NCBI GenBank assembly: GCA_950106755.1
Contig: OX467091.1
Location: 19,857,538-19,921,537 of the forward strand
DNA length: 64,000 nucleotides
Reading direction: 5' to 3'
Source of the DNA: Climacium dendroides
Taxonomy: Eukaryota; Streptophyta; Bryopsida; Hypnales; Climaciaceae
In this document: in pieces, positions 49,384 to 60,765 of the stretch
Position numbering within the stretch: the first letter of the stretch is position 1
Layout: every line of letters starts with the position of its first letter
Translations under genes and position numbers: made by a program
Notes under the pieces: model-generated
Databases searched by the model: none
What the model was told of the DNA's origin: nothing
The model's input: only the letters and a program-made list of their open reading frames with translations

Positions 49384-49511
49384 AAAGTATATATATATAC
49401 AAGAGGATCTTAGCCTCGATAGTATCATTACTGGCAGTGGGAGTATCACTTTTACTTTAACCCAAGTCTTACTTAACCTAAATTAACTAGGATTGTCATC
49501 TCAACAAAATC

Positions 49512-52180
49512 ACAAAGAATGAAAGTGACATGGCGCTAGCTAGACCCTTCTTCTAGACATGATGCTAGCTAGGCCCTTCTTCTAGACTAGGTAAAGTAAA
49601 AAGGTCAAAAGCAATTTAATTAAATATAGAGCCTAAATATAATTTTAAAAAATTCAAATTTACAAGTGTTCAAATTGGATATTCAAATTCCAAATATTAT
49701 TATAGAAAAATGAAAATCATAAATTTTCAAAACCAATAAAAAAATTGGAGAAAGAATTTTTGAATTTTTTGTGAATTTTCAAAGAGACTTAAAAGAAACC
49801 TTGAAGTGTTTCATAGATGCATGTAATAAACACCTTCAAAAAAACTCTACATCATCCATTGAAGGTTCCATCACTTTATGTACAACCATATAGTGCCATA
49901 TGTAAAGTTGTAGAAGCATGATTTAAGGTCATATCAATAAACTTAATAAGAGTCTACTAACAAAATTAGAAGTGGACTAAATCACATTCAGTTTTCTTAA
50001 TCCATAAATGACGTAGAGGACATTTTCTAGCCAATGGATCTCTCTATATAGGACAAAAGTGCAACTATTCATTCTCCAAATTTTGTGTGAAAAAGGAATG
50101 TTTTCTATAGTAGTTTGTCTTCCAATGAGTGCTTTTTCATTTTTTTAAGCCAACTATTCACATAATACTTAAACAAATGAATCTACAATGATTGACTCAT
50201 TGTTTAAGGGTTAAGTGTACTTAATTGTTCCTTTTTAAAACTAATTCCTACAACTTTTCAAAAATGTACTACCACTATCAATGAGAATCTAGGGTGCTTT
50301 GGGATTCAACTATTTTCAACACTTAAAAAAATGATAGTTTATTTATAAGGAATTGAAAAAAATGCATACAAGAAAAATTCAGATTATTATTTTGACCTCT
50401 TATAAGATTCAACGATAAATTAGAAAACTTAAGAACAAGAACAAATGAATGTTCAACTGCTTATTAGAGTGCAATTAGGTGTACTTCCTAAAGGACCATC
50501 TTGTTTAGAGGTCCAAAACTACTTCAAAATATTTGTTTCCAAAGCAAGGTCAAAATCTTCATCAATATTTATTTTTTAACAATACCAATTGTATGATCTA
50601 TTGGTCAACTTGTTTAGTACATTATTTGTCCTAAAATTTTAAGGTGAACATCCCAACCATTTGCAAGTTCAATGTGCCTAAACTTCAAAATGTAGACTTT
50701 TCTAGTCCTTCTAAAAGGTAAAGTTTTGTCTTTCAACATTTTTAGGAAAAAACACAAATGTTCTATAACTTGTGCATTTTAGTTTAGTAAGTTGAAAAAA
50801 TGGGTTGAAAATATATTTTAAAAAATTTCATATTCATTTTTTAAAAATTGTGTAGTAGAAGGTATTACCAAATGAAAGATATAAGTAATATGCTAATAAC
50901 TTTTGGAAGAATTTGAGAATTGTTAATTCTAATGGTGAGTGTCAATGACCCTTGTCACAACCTTAGAACCTTTCATGAATGAACGCATTGATAGATGAAA
51001 AAATTTATGAACCCCAACTTCAATACCAACCCATAATTTCTAATTTTAGACTGATATTGGATTCTTCAATTGATATGGGATTTTGTACCCCTTGTCCATA
51101 TTCACAATATATATATGTATACATCTTTTGTAGTCATACTTGTAGTCATATCTGTATCCATATTCACAATATGTATATGTATACATCTTCTATAGTCATA
51201 CTCGTAGTCATAGTTGTATTCATATTCATATTTGTCTTCTATATATGTATTAGTATTCATCTTCTATATCCATATTCGTATCTATTTTTGTATGTATATT
51301 TGTATCCCAAATCAACGGCTTGGAGATTGGTTTTATTTTATTTTCTATGAGAAGATTTACAATTTGAGATTTTTGAAAACCAAAAATGGGAGGGGGGGAG
51401 GGAAAGTGCATCTTTTTACTAGATAGTACGTAATTTGTTCAACTATTCACTTATTTCGTGTTTGAATTGAAGGTGATTAGATATAGAGAAGTAATTAGAA
51501 ATTCAATTGGAGAGATGATGTGTTTTGATATGCTAAGAAAAAAATTGAAATAGAAAAAAAAATTAAAGGAACACATACTACGTTAAAGAATAAAATAAAA
51601 ATAAAATGAAAGTAAAAATTTGGCCAAAGGCACCAAAACTTTTATTGTGAATCTTTTTAGCAATTACAAGATGAATTATCTTAATACTTTGAAATTTTGT
51701 ATTTTTGTTTGAGTAGAGAATAAAATAAATTTGTTGAAGTTGATGAAGAATTTGACTCTTTAGAAGGTTGGAGTTTTATTATAAGGTAATATGTCTTTAA
51801 AGTGACCAAGCTCTTCAAATCACCCCTATAATAGGGCCTTGGTATGGTTAATATAAAAATGAAAAATTGATATGCAAAAGTTCAATACTCGTCTTTACAA
51901 GGTGTTTAAATAGTTGGGAAGTGCAAGTAATCAAATTTGTTCCCAAGATGAATACAAAGAAAAAAGCAATATAGCACAAAAAAGAAACTATAAACAAATG
52001 AGAAGCCAAAAAAACTCCATTTCAATTGGTAGAAATACGGTTATGAATGTTCCACTTTCATTTAGGGAGGAATAATTAGTTTTCATTGCTATTTAAATAC
52101 ATGAGGACTACCTTTAAAATACATCACCTCCAATTTACACAACCATGCCATACAATTACTAATTCGCCTATTACCTAAAC
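49512..52180. other. AT-rich spacer with one MITE, no gene
   Basis: Apart from the TTAA element at 50001-50210 and short tandem-like catattcat runs at 51100-51300, no feature is supported. Confidence 0.45.
50001..50210 (-). mobile_element. TTAA-type MITE, 210 bp
   Basis: TTAA occurs at 49997-50000 and 50211-50214. The ends are TCCATAAATGACG and ...GTTTAAGGG. The body (aaagtgcaactattcat) is the inverse of the elements at 56771-57589. Confidence 0.8.
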
Positions 52181-52183
52181 TAC

Positions 52184-52526
52184 ACTAATGATGATAAATA
52201 GTATTGGCAACACTAATCACAAAGCATAACACTAATTGTCAACAATCCGGTTAATGTTACCAACACTAAATGCCAACATAGACACTATTTGTCAACTATT
52301 GGATATAAATTTTTTACAAGTTTACATTTAGTGTTACCTAACTATTTCATCAAAATGCAAAGAAAAACGTATGAACTCAAAAAACCTATTACATACTGAA
52401 AAAAGTTATTGCTCAGAAAAGTGAATACAACACTAAATGCCAACTAATTGAAGTTTAGAGTGACCGGGATAAAAGTCTAGGTAACACTAATCACAATATA
52501 ACACTATTTATCATCATTAGTGTAGT
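52184..52526. mobile_element. CACTA-ended MITE (single copy)
   Basis: Ends are CACTAATGATGATAAATAG and the inverse CTATTTATCATCATTAGTG. The body aligns with each half of the palindrome at 54175-54840. CACTA tips suggest the CACTA superfamily, but a clean 3-bp target duplication was not seen. Confidence 0.65.
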
Positions 52527-52564
52527 GACCCTTAAATGGTTGTTTTTAGAGCATAATACCTTAA

Positions 52565-53475
52565 CCTCTAAAGGACTAGCATGCGTTTCTTGGCAACATA
52601 GCAATTTGGGGCAAGTTGGTGTGAATGAGTATTTGCATATTTTACACTAAAATTTTAATAGAAAGTGGGAACAAGGAATATCTTTCATATGCACTAAATT
52701 TCATGGCATTTGAAAATAAGAGTTAAAAGTTATGGTCTAATATGTTACCTTTTTCTGTATAGGGAGTCTAAGAGAATTTTTAAAATCAATTTTTTCAAAA
52801 ACATCAATTTGAGATCAATTTTTTAGAAATGTATATATATATATGGGAATCTTTGAATCATTCCATTTTGATGAACAAGTCAAAAGTTATGAGGAGTTTT
52901 TGTTTGCAGGTAGTTATGGATTCTATACTCTAAAATAAAACTTTGAAGTCCATTATCTTACTCAATTTTCAATATTTTTTGAAAAAAATAAAATCATAGG
53001 ATGTAGATTGTTTATTACAACATTGCAACCATTTGGATTGGCATCTTTCAATTCCATAACTAAATTCTTAACAATTTTGTACTTTAAATCATTCTCTACT
53101 TCTTTCTACTTACTATTTTTTCGCTACATTTTGTTCAGTTCCAAACGATGTGAAAATTTTCAAGCATGTAGCCAAATTATTTAGGAAAAAAAATCTAGTG
53201 AAGCACCACCATTTTGGAGATTTTTCATAGAAAACTGAGCTTGGGAAGTACAACTACCTTATTTATTGCAAGTCCAAAAAAATGATTTCAATGAGTCTCG
53301 CAATCCGTGTAGTGGAAATTTTTGAAATTTTTACCACATGTTCTCAAGTCAGCATAATATAAGATCCTATGGTTACATGTGTCCAAAAAAGTTTTCACAT
53401 TTTTTTTTGTACTTGTAATAAAAATGGTAGTTGTGGAGTGTTTTGGGTGAAAACATAGTCACAATCTTTTAGGGG
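52565..53475 (+). mobile_element. TTAA-type MITE, 911 bp
   Basis: TTAA at 52561-52564 precedes CCTCTAAAGGAC; the right end is CTTTTAGGGG, followed by TTGA. The body aligns with 26600-27529 over its whole length, for example the fragment tataagatcctatggtta near the right end. Confidence 0.78.
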
Positions 53476-53479
53476 TTGA

Positions 53480-54122
53480 CCCCTAAATGCCCAAGGCTTA
53501 TTTTGAGATTCTATAAATTTGCTCTAAATTTAACAAAAAAACAAAATTTTGATAAGTTGTATCAATTTATTTTGAATTGTAACCATACAAATTCAAACTA
53601 GACATATTAGAGATCTCATAGGGAAAAGAAAATCCAACAACATCACTTATGAATTGAAAGATTATAATGTTTGATTAAGAAAGTGTTAAAACTATAAAAA
53701 TCTTTCAGCTCTCTTTTTGCATGTCAAAGCTAAAAAATTGGTCACCGAAAAAATGATGAGATTGAAGGGCCTAACATGCATAACCCCAATCAATTTATGG
53801 CTTCTCAAAATCTTCTCCACAATATTTTTTAAAACGAATTTCTAATGTGATTTCTTCTCCAAGGTCTAGTGCATTTGAGGCTCATTTCCGAGAGTCCTCA
53901 AACCCTACGGAAAGTCAAGATTGCAATGGCCCCCCTTGCACAAAATCTTGAATAGAAAATTCATAATCATTCATTTTCAAAATCGGATTTTTGATGCTAA
54001 AATTAGACTTCAAAGAATTTTTTTCAAAAATACAAACTACTAAAAATAGCAACTTGGTTAGGTTTTATTTTAACTTCAAAGTATTGTCAACACTAGAATT
54101 TGGTGCCTTGGGCATTTAGGGG
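53480..54122. mobile_element. TTAA-type MITE, ~640 bp, abutting the previous one
   Basis: Ends are CCCCTAAATGCCCAAGG and the inverse CCTTGGGCATTTAGGGG. It starts directly after the TTGA that ends the neighbouring element, so both share one target site. Confidence 0.72.
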
Positions 54123-54174
54123 GGTAAGTAAAGCTTCTCCACTGTCAGTCAGCCCCAAGCATCAAAGTCTAGTG

Positions 54175-54840
54175 ACTACACTACTGATGATAAATAGTGT
54201 TATGTTGTGATTAGTGTTACCTAGACTTTTACCCTGGTCACTCTAAACTTCAATTAGTTGTCATTTAGTGTCGTGTTCATTTTTTTCTGAGTAGTAACTT
54301 TTTTGAGCATGTCATCAGTTTCTTGGGTTCATATGTTTTTTTCTTTGCATTTTGATGAAATAGTTAGGTAACACTAAATGTAAACTTGTAAAAAATGTAT
54401 ATCCAACAGTTGACAAATAGTGTCTATGTTGACATTTAGTGTTGGTAACATTAATTGGATTGTTGACAATTAGTGTTATGCTTTGTGATTAGTGTTGTCA
54501 ACACTATTTATCATCATTACATAACACTAATTGTCAACAATCCGGTTAATGTTACCAACACTAAATGTCAACATAGACACTATTTGTCAACTATTGGGTA
54601 TAATTCTTTTACAAGTTTACATTTAGTGTTACCTAACTATTTCATCAAAATGCAAAGAAAAAAACATATGAACCCAAGAAACCGATGACATGCTCAAAAA
54701 AGTTACTCCTCAGAAAAGTGAACACAACACTAAATGCCAACTAATTGAAGTTTAGAGTGACTAGGGTAAAAATCCAGGTAACACTAATCACAACCTAACA
54801 CTATTTATCATCATTACAGTAGTGTAGTGTACCGGTAACC
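54175..54840. mobile_element. Palindromic pair of CACTA-ended MITEs
   Basis: Two head-to-head copies of the 52184-52526 element form inverted arms of about 315 bases (54181-54505 and about 54517-54835). The outer ends are CACTACTGATGATAAATAG and its inverse. The pair could fold into one long hairpin. Confidence 0.75.
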
Positions 54841-55134
54841 TATCTGACGTCTGTCAAATTAGAAGCACAGGCAGAGACAGTGTTTTGACGGTCCGTCACT
54901 GTTCCTTCAAAAGTTAAAGTTGCCTGCAGTGCTGGAACTCTCCATTCTAGCTTCAAAACGTCCTGTACCACTCAAATAATTCACTTCGGGTTTGGCTGCT
55001 GTAAGTTCAGATCTTTTCGTAAGAGTTCAACAGTCAGCTCTCAGAGCGCTTTCGAGGCTGACCGACTGGCTTCGAATCAGCGAATGCATGTGAATAAAGA
55101 AAAACACTTCATGAGCCAAAATACAGACAAGTAG

Positions 55135-55775
55135 GGTGAGTGAAGGTGAACCCATAACCGATCAAATAAGCAATTCAAATAAACATGGTCTCTGGAGTGT
55201 TGCAAGGGAAAGCAAATATTTTTCAAGAGGTGCATTTGTAGAAAGGACTGGGATTGCAAAAAAAAAAGATTGGTAGTTTCATTGATTGAATTGAAATTAC
55301 TGTGAATTTTGGGAGGCAAGAAGTGTTGTCGACCCATAGATAATCACTAGATGCTTCTAATTCCAATCTTGTTAATTTCAATCTTATTAGGCAAATTATT
55401 TTCCTGTTCATTACTTCCTTGCTTCCTTGCTCACTACTTTGGGACATGTCTCATGTTGGAACGCATTCTAGGGCTTGGTTGGAGATCGAACCCAAACCTT
55501 GGTGGGAAGTAGAGCACTCCGACAAGTTGCACATAATAAGTTGCCAAAATACAAACAAGTATGGTGAGTGAAGGTACCCACAACCAATCAAATAAGCAAT
55601 TTTGGACATGGTCTTTGGAGTGTTGCAAGGGAAAGCAAATATTTTTCAAGAGGTGCATCAAAAGAAATGACTGGGATTGCAAAATTGTTTTGGTAATTTT
55701 GTTGATTGAAGTGAAATTACTTTGAATTTCGGGAGGCAAAAAGTGTTGTCAACCCATAGATAATCGCTAAGGGAG
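55135..55775. repeat. Tandem copies of a ~400-bp dispersed repeat
   Basis: The block with ggtgttgcaagggaaagcaa-type sequence, then aattttgggaggcaa, occurs at 55190-55330 and again at 55615-55745. Another copy is at 18002-18405 and part of one at 56390-56530. Confidence 0.65.
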
Positions 55776-56130
55776 GTGACCCATTCCCGTCATATAGACT
55801 ACACTCTTTCCAATCAACAGGAGAAAGGAAGACATTAATTATGGCACAATTTTCAATGTAGTCGTGGCGCATTACGATTGGCTGCAGTCTTGATTGATTT
55901 TGCACCCAACCTATGGTTGGAAATAGGAGGACCTATATGACAAGAATGTGTTGAACGGAATCTTCAACTAAAAAATTTGTAGTAATTATGTTTTGAGAAA
56001 TAAAATTCTGAAAAAATATGGAATCCTTCTAAACTCTATTTCTGTACATGGGAAAAATTCTCCACTCAAGAAAACAACACTCCAGATATGCAAAATTGCT
56101 TAAGTGGTTGGAAATGGGTTGGCTCCCTTA
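55768..56130 (-). mobile_element. Dispersed ~360 bp repeat (copy D) with TAAGGGAG ends
   Basis: TAAGGGAGGTGACCCATT and the inverse end GGTTGGCTCCCTTA bound a 363-bp copy of the family at 13090, 17204 and 22306. Confidence 0.65.
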
Positions 56131-56201
56131 GATGCTTTTAATTCGTCAATCTTAGCCAAAATTACTTTCCTGCTCACTCACTACACTAATATTCACTTTA
56201 A

Positions 56202-56345
56202 CCCATTAAGGACCAGGTCGATGACAAGAAATGGAAAACTGGCTAAAACTAACATGTTTTCATTAATAGCCAAACTGGATACTAATGAAAACATGTCAGT
56301 TTCAGCAACTTTTTCACTCCATTCATCGACCTGGTCCTTAATGGG
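56202..56345. mobile_element. TTAA-type MITE, 144 bp, 23-bp perfect inverted ends
   Basis: CCCATTAAGGACCAGGTCGA at the left is matched in inverse at the right over 23 bases. TTAA lies at 56198-56201 and 56346-56349. An inner inverted pair (acatgttttcatta and inverse) makes most of it foldback. Confidence 0.9.
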
Positions 56346-56770
56346 TTAATACAATAATTTTTTTGAGCAATTGTACTTCCTGCTTCCTTGCTCACCACTT
56401 TGGGACATGTCTCGTGACCTTATTTGTTGGAACGCATTTCAAGGCTTGCTTGGAAATTGATGGTGGGAAATAGAGCACCCCACAAGTTGCACATGGGTAG
56501 TTGATTGGAAATGGGTACCTCTACTATAAGTTAATGGAAATGCCTTTGCCTTGCCTTTTGCAGGACACAAAGTGCTGTAAGCTTTAGTCTTCATGAGGTG
56601 GACACTTGACACTTCCTGTGGATCAAGCGTGTCACTGATCAGCTTGCATCTTCTTCTTTTTCTGGGGATATTTTTTTTCTCCAGAATCTGACAGTACCTG
56701 AAATTGGTGATGGTGGTAATGGGAAAATTATTATTCATTAAAATTGCAGGGGGAATTGGATGAAATTTAA

Positions 56771-57589
56771 CCCTTATACGATGGATTGGTGACCATGGAA
56801 ATCATCCATTTTGATACCATGGGAATTTTTAGTCTAAGAAAATCCAGAAGCACTCATTGGAAGATTGGAAGTCAAAGTACTGTAGAAGATCTCCCCTTTC
56901 CATATAAAAATTTGAGGATGAATAGTTGTACTTTTGTCTAATATTGAAAGATTCTGTATCATCTATAGGATGTCAAATATCCGCCGCAGCATTTAAGGGT
57001 TAAAAAAATATTATTTGCCAAAATTTGGATGGAGTTTATTATTTTAGAACCACCCATAGTTTACTACTTTACCCTTAAATGACGCACTGGTGATTGTGGA
57101 AATCATCCATTTTAATACTTGTGGGACTCATTAGTTCTAAAAAAATTAAAAAGCCGTTGTCGGAAGTCAAAGTACTAGAGAAGATCTCCCCTTTTCACAC
57201 AAAATTACGAGGATGAAAAGTTGCACTTCTGTTCTACACTAGAAGATTCTCTGTCATCTGTCAGACAAAAAACGCCCGCCATGGCATTTAAGGGTCAAAA
57301 ATATATATTATTTGCCAAAATTTGGATGGAGTTTATTATGGTAGAACCACCTATAGTTTACTACTTAATCCTTAAATGATAGACTAGTGACCATGGAAAT
57401 CATCCATTTTGATATGGTAGGAACCATTGGTCTAAAAAAATCTAAAAGCACTCAATGGAAGTCAAAGTACTGGAGAAGATCTCCCCTTCCCATACAAAAC
57501 TTAGAGGATGAATAGTTGCACTTTTGTCTTATACTAAAAGATTCTATGTTATCCATCGAATGCCAAACATCTACTTCAATGTTTAAGGG
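56771..57589. mobile_element. Three tandem TTAA-type MITEs with shared spacers
   Basis: The elements are 56771-56999 (TTAA both sides), 57072-57294 (TTTA/TCAA) and 57369-57589 (TTAA both sides), each 221-229 bp with CCCTTA...TTAAGGG or TCCTTAAATG tips. The spacers between them (57004-57067 and 57299-57364) are themselves copies of each other, so element plus flank was multiplied as a ~298-bp unit. Confidence 0.8.
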
Positions 57590-58215
57590 TTAAGTAATTC
57601 TGCGCATGTTCTAGAGGAATATAAGGCAATGTGAATTTTTTGCCACATAGGAAGATAGAAATCAAGGGGATTTCAAAATTTTTAGTGATTTTATGCCTTG
57701 AATTGATATTACACCAATATGAGTTTTAGAAGCTCTCATAGACTTTGAGTTCATGTTTTGATTGTGTACATCTTTGTGTAGTCAATATCTATATTTTGTG
57801 TCCTAATTAATATGTAAGGTAACTACACCTAAAATTGCACAAGTAAACAATTCAATATGGTTTCCATTATGACATTGAAAAAACTTTTGGTGTGATCTTG
57901 TTGGAAACTAAAATGGGATTCTAGAACTATAGACTCTTATAAATAGTGGAAGTACATTTTAGGCAAGAATCTAGCTTGCGCGGTTTTACGAAGCCTTGAA
58001 GGTGCAATTTAAGGTGTAGTTCTTTTAGGTGTTGCATGTTGGGCAGTGTTAATAATGGGAGCACAAACCTTATACTAATTAGTTGAAATGAATTTTAGAT
58101 CATAAACGAAAGTAAGGACGTTTTTTAGCTAATGAATGACAAAGAATCTTTCCATGTAGGACAAAAGTGCAACTATTCATCCTCCAAATGTTGTCTAAAA
58201 GGGGAAGATCCTATA

Positions 58216-58795
58216 CTACCTCTATCCCAAAATAAATCTAGGGTTTCCAAATATACTTGTCTCAAATTAAATTCAAGATTTGCTCTCTACAACTTAATGG
58301 ACAATGACTAAAGCTACTTCAAACACCCAAAAGCTAAAAAATCTGCAAATATCACATTCTATAGACTTTATAGCAACTCAATCACCACAAAAGAGATCGA
58401 AATGCAACCTCTAACCAACCATAGGCGAAGAATTCAACCTACAACTATACAAAAGTTGCTACTAACAAATCTTTTATTGAGAATTTCTTAGACTTGAATC
58501 ACAAGACATTGTCGGAATTGAATACAAAGGACATTAATGGACATCACTACACCAACATTGCTTGGAGAATGATCAAAATTAATACCATTGGAGTAGTTCC
58601 AAAAAGGGAAAAAAATTGCCGATTTTACCATTTTTTTTCAACATGTGCCACTCTATTATTGACTTCCACTTTTTTACACCTAGTGGGGTTTAGTAGAAGC
58701 TACAATAACTACAAAATCCTTTGAAAATAGGAGCTACTCTCACACTAATCTAACTATTTCTAAAAAACCTTGAATTTATTTCGGAACGGAGGTAA
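58216..58795. mobile_element. Stowaway-like (Tc1/mariner) element inserted in a TTAA-type MITE
   Basis: Ends CTACCTCTATCCCAAAATAA and the inverse TTATTTCGGAACGGAGGTAA resemble the Stowaway terminus (CTCCCTCCGTCCCA). TA lies at 58214-58215 and 58796-58797. Flanking sequence on both sides continues a MITE of the 50001-50210 family (aaagtgcaactattcatc to the left; gatttccacggtcaccaat to the right). No transposase is visible. Confidence 0.8.
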
Positions 58796-58904
58796 TACAA
58801 TATTTGTCTTTCCAATGAATACTTGTGCATTTTTTAAGCCAAAAATTCACATGGGCCCCAAACAAATGATTTCCACGGTCACCAATCCGTCCTTTAAACT
58901 TCTA

Positions 58905-60765
58905 TTACTTCATTAAACTCTTATGCAATTCCTGCATTTCGACTGAGCTTTCGGCCTTCGCCACTCTGTTTTAGGGTTTTCGTGGGACCTCTTCGCATTG
59001 TGTGCGCGGACGCTAATTCGGTTTGAAGGGCATCTATTTTGGATTCGGCCCCGTTGCAATTATTCGTTGCGTGAGAGATAACATCGAATAGATTTTAGCT
59101 TCCTATGTATAGTGGTTCTCTGCATCTCATTTGTTCGTCATGCATGGACAAGTTACTTGTCTGTGTGCATACGCGTGTGATTGCAATATGGAATTTGTTT
59201 TTGCTTGAGTTGTGATGCAGTGGAGATTGTCACCTGCCTTTGGCAATGGGGATTTTGTGATGTATATCAGTTGCTCATTCAACAATGGTCCTGTTTCTCG
59301 AGAGGGCATGTTCTCTGAAATTAAATTTCCAGTCATGGCAATTTCTTTTGCATGATGGAAACGGTTGGCAAAAGTTAGGTTCTGGATTGTTACCGGCTGG
59401 AATAGTTTTGAAGTCCCCTGGGGGTTTAATTGCCCGTAGCGACCTTGCGCCATGTTTGGGGACATTGTTCTCCCCGGCATGGTTTGTCAGTTCTCTGAAT
59501 GCAAAGAACGGGGAATTAGAGGATTAGGTTTCCTCTGTTGGCGTTCCAGCAATCAGCTTTGGTGGTGGCAGATCTGGAATTGTGGATCTTCTGATCTTTA
59601 CAAAATTGTTGGTGGGGCTTCTCATGGTTGGTGGGCTTGATGTCAGCAGGAGCAGCACATGTGACGTCATTTTCCATGTTTCATGATGGAAGAGTGTTCG
59701 GACTGAGGTCATTTGTTGCCGTCAATTGGTTCAATGAAGGAGCCACCGCACGTAACCTCATTCTCAAAGGGAAGAAATTCAGATTCGCCACCAATCCCCC
59801 AAAAATTGCATTCACATTATTTCAATTAGTTGTGAGAAGTTCACATTAACTTCAGATTCGCCACCAATCAACTCACATTGGGAATCAATTAGAGACTCCA
59901 AATTCGCCACCACAACTGAGCATTCACCACCACAAAATAGGGGGCAGATTTTTACATTTTCAAGCTGAAAAAAGGGGAGATTTGCATCTCACCTTTTGGA
60001 AGGAAGGGTGACCAGCAAGTTACGGGGAGGTTGGAGGTGCAGATTGCAGAGGTTGGGAGAAAGTTGACTGTTCGCTTGTGTCAGGAAATGGAATTCTACT
60101 GTAACTTACTTCCTCAAAATGAGTGGTAGCTAGGACGGAGGCACAGAGCTGAGCTAATGGGAGGAATTATAAATTGTTTCTAATATTAAGTGACTTTGTA
60201 TTTGCGTTGTCGGAAAGTAAGCGCCACGTGTTTTTTATAGTTCTTGACAGAAAAGACGACGACTGGCTTTCGTCCCCACCTTCTCGTTCCTTGTCAATTG
60301 TCTCTTCCCGTCCTGGCCAGGCAAAGTGTACACAACTGTCAACTTAAGTTACTGGTTAAGGCGACCGCGAAGCGGCCTCAATTGAAAGAGGAGCTCGCCC
60401 ATTGTCATTCTACACCTCTCGGCTTCCGCAGTAGGCGGAGACTGGAGAGCGTCAATTCGGCGATCGACGGAATTTGGCACCAGGCTTGAAGATTCTTGAG
60501 ATATTTTACTGCCAGTCTTCTTACATTTTTTGGATTTGAGAAACGGTTGAGAAGGAGGCCCGGTTGAGAGGAAAGAATGCAGGAAGTTGTTCTTGTTGTG
60601 TGGAAGGATTGAGGGAGCGCAGCAGCTACGCGGAGATATTAGCAACGTAGTGCTCGCTTTTTGTTGATTTTTCATCCGTGGAGGACAAGAAGAAAGATTA
60701 CAAGAATTTGTTGTTAGATTGAGAAAGGATTGGGAGGAGAGTAGCTGTTTGCGGAGGGAGAAAGC
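58905..60765. other. Promoter-like region and unassigned expressed-looking DNA before the ZIFL gene
   Basis: A telobox-like ttagggttt at about 58970 and higher GC suggest a transcription start, but frames at 59216-59350, 59285-59527 and 59127-59480 (minus) give no convincing product. A short attcgccacca motif recurs four times at 59784-59935. The ZIFL 5' untranslated region probably starts after 60230. Confidence 0.35.

Larger units (their letters stand above)
34185..49506 (-). mobile_element. Ty1-copia LTR retrotransposon, nested by four later insertions
   Basis: Five-base target duplication AAATC lies at 34180-34184 and 49507-49511. The left LTR (3' LTR) begins TGTTGTGATGGAG at 34185 and ends CATCTCAACA at 34817. 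The right LTR (5' LTR) begins TGTTGTGATGGAG at 42056 and ends CATCTCAACA at 49506. Insertions are a 445-bp MITE in the left LTR (34224-34668), a hAT-like MITE (36341-36584), a ~2.3-kb segment in gag (about 39400-41700) and a gypsy element (42091-49383) in the right LTR. Without insertions each LTR is about 155-190 bp. LTR divergence and broken frames show it is old. Confidence 0.88.

Noticed and set aside
59127..59480. Minus frame containing LFQPVTIQNLTFANR, faintly like an Old Yellow Enzyme N-terminus
   Set aside because: The similarity is a single short stretch, no FMN-binding or catalytic motifs follow, and the plus strand is open too.
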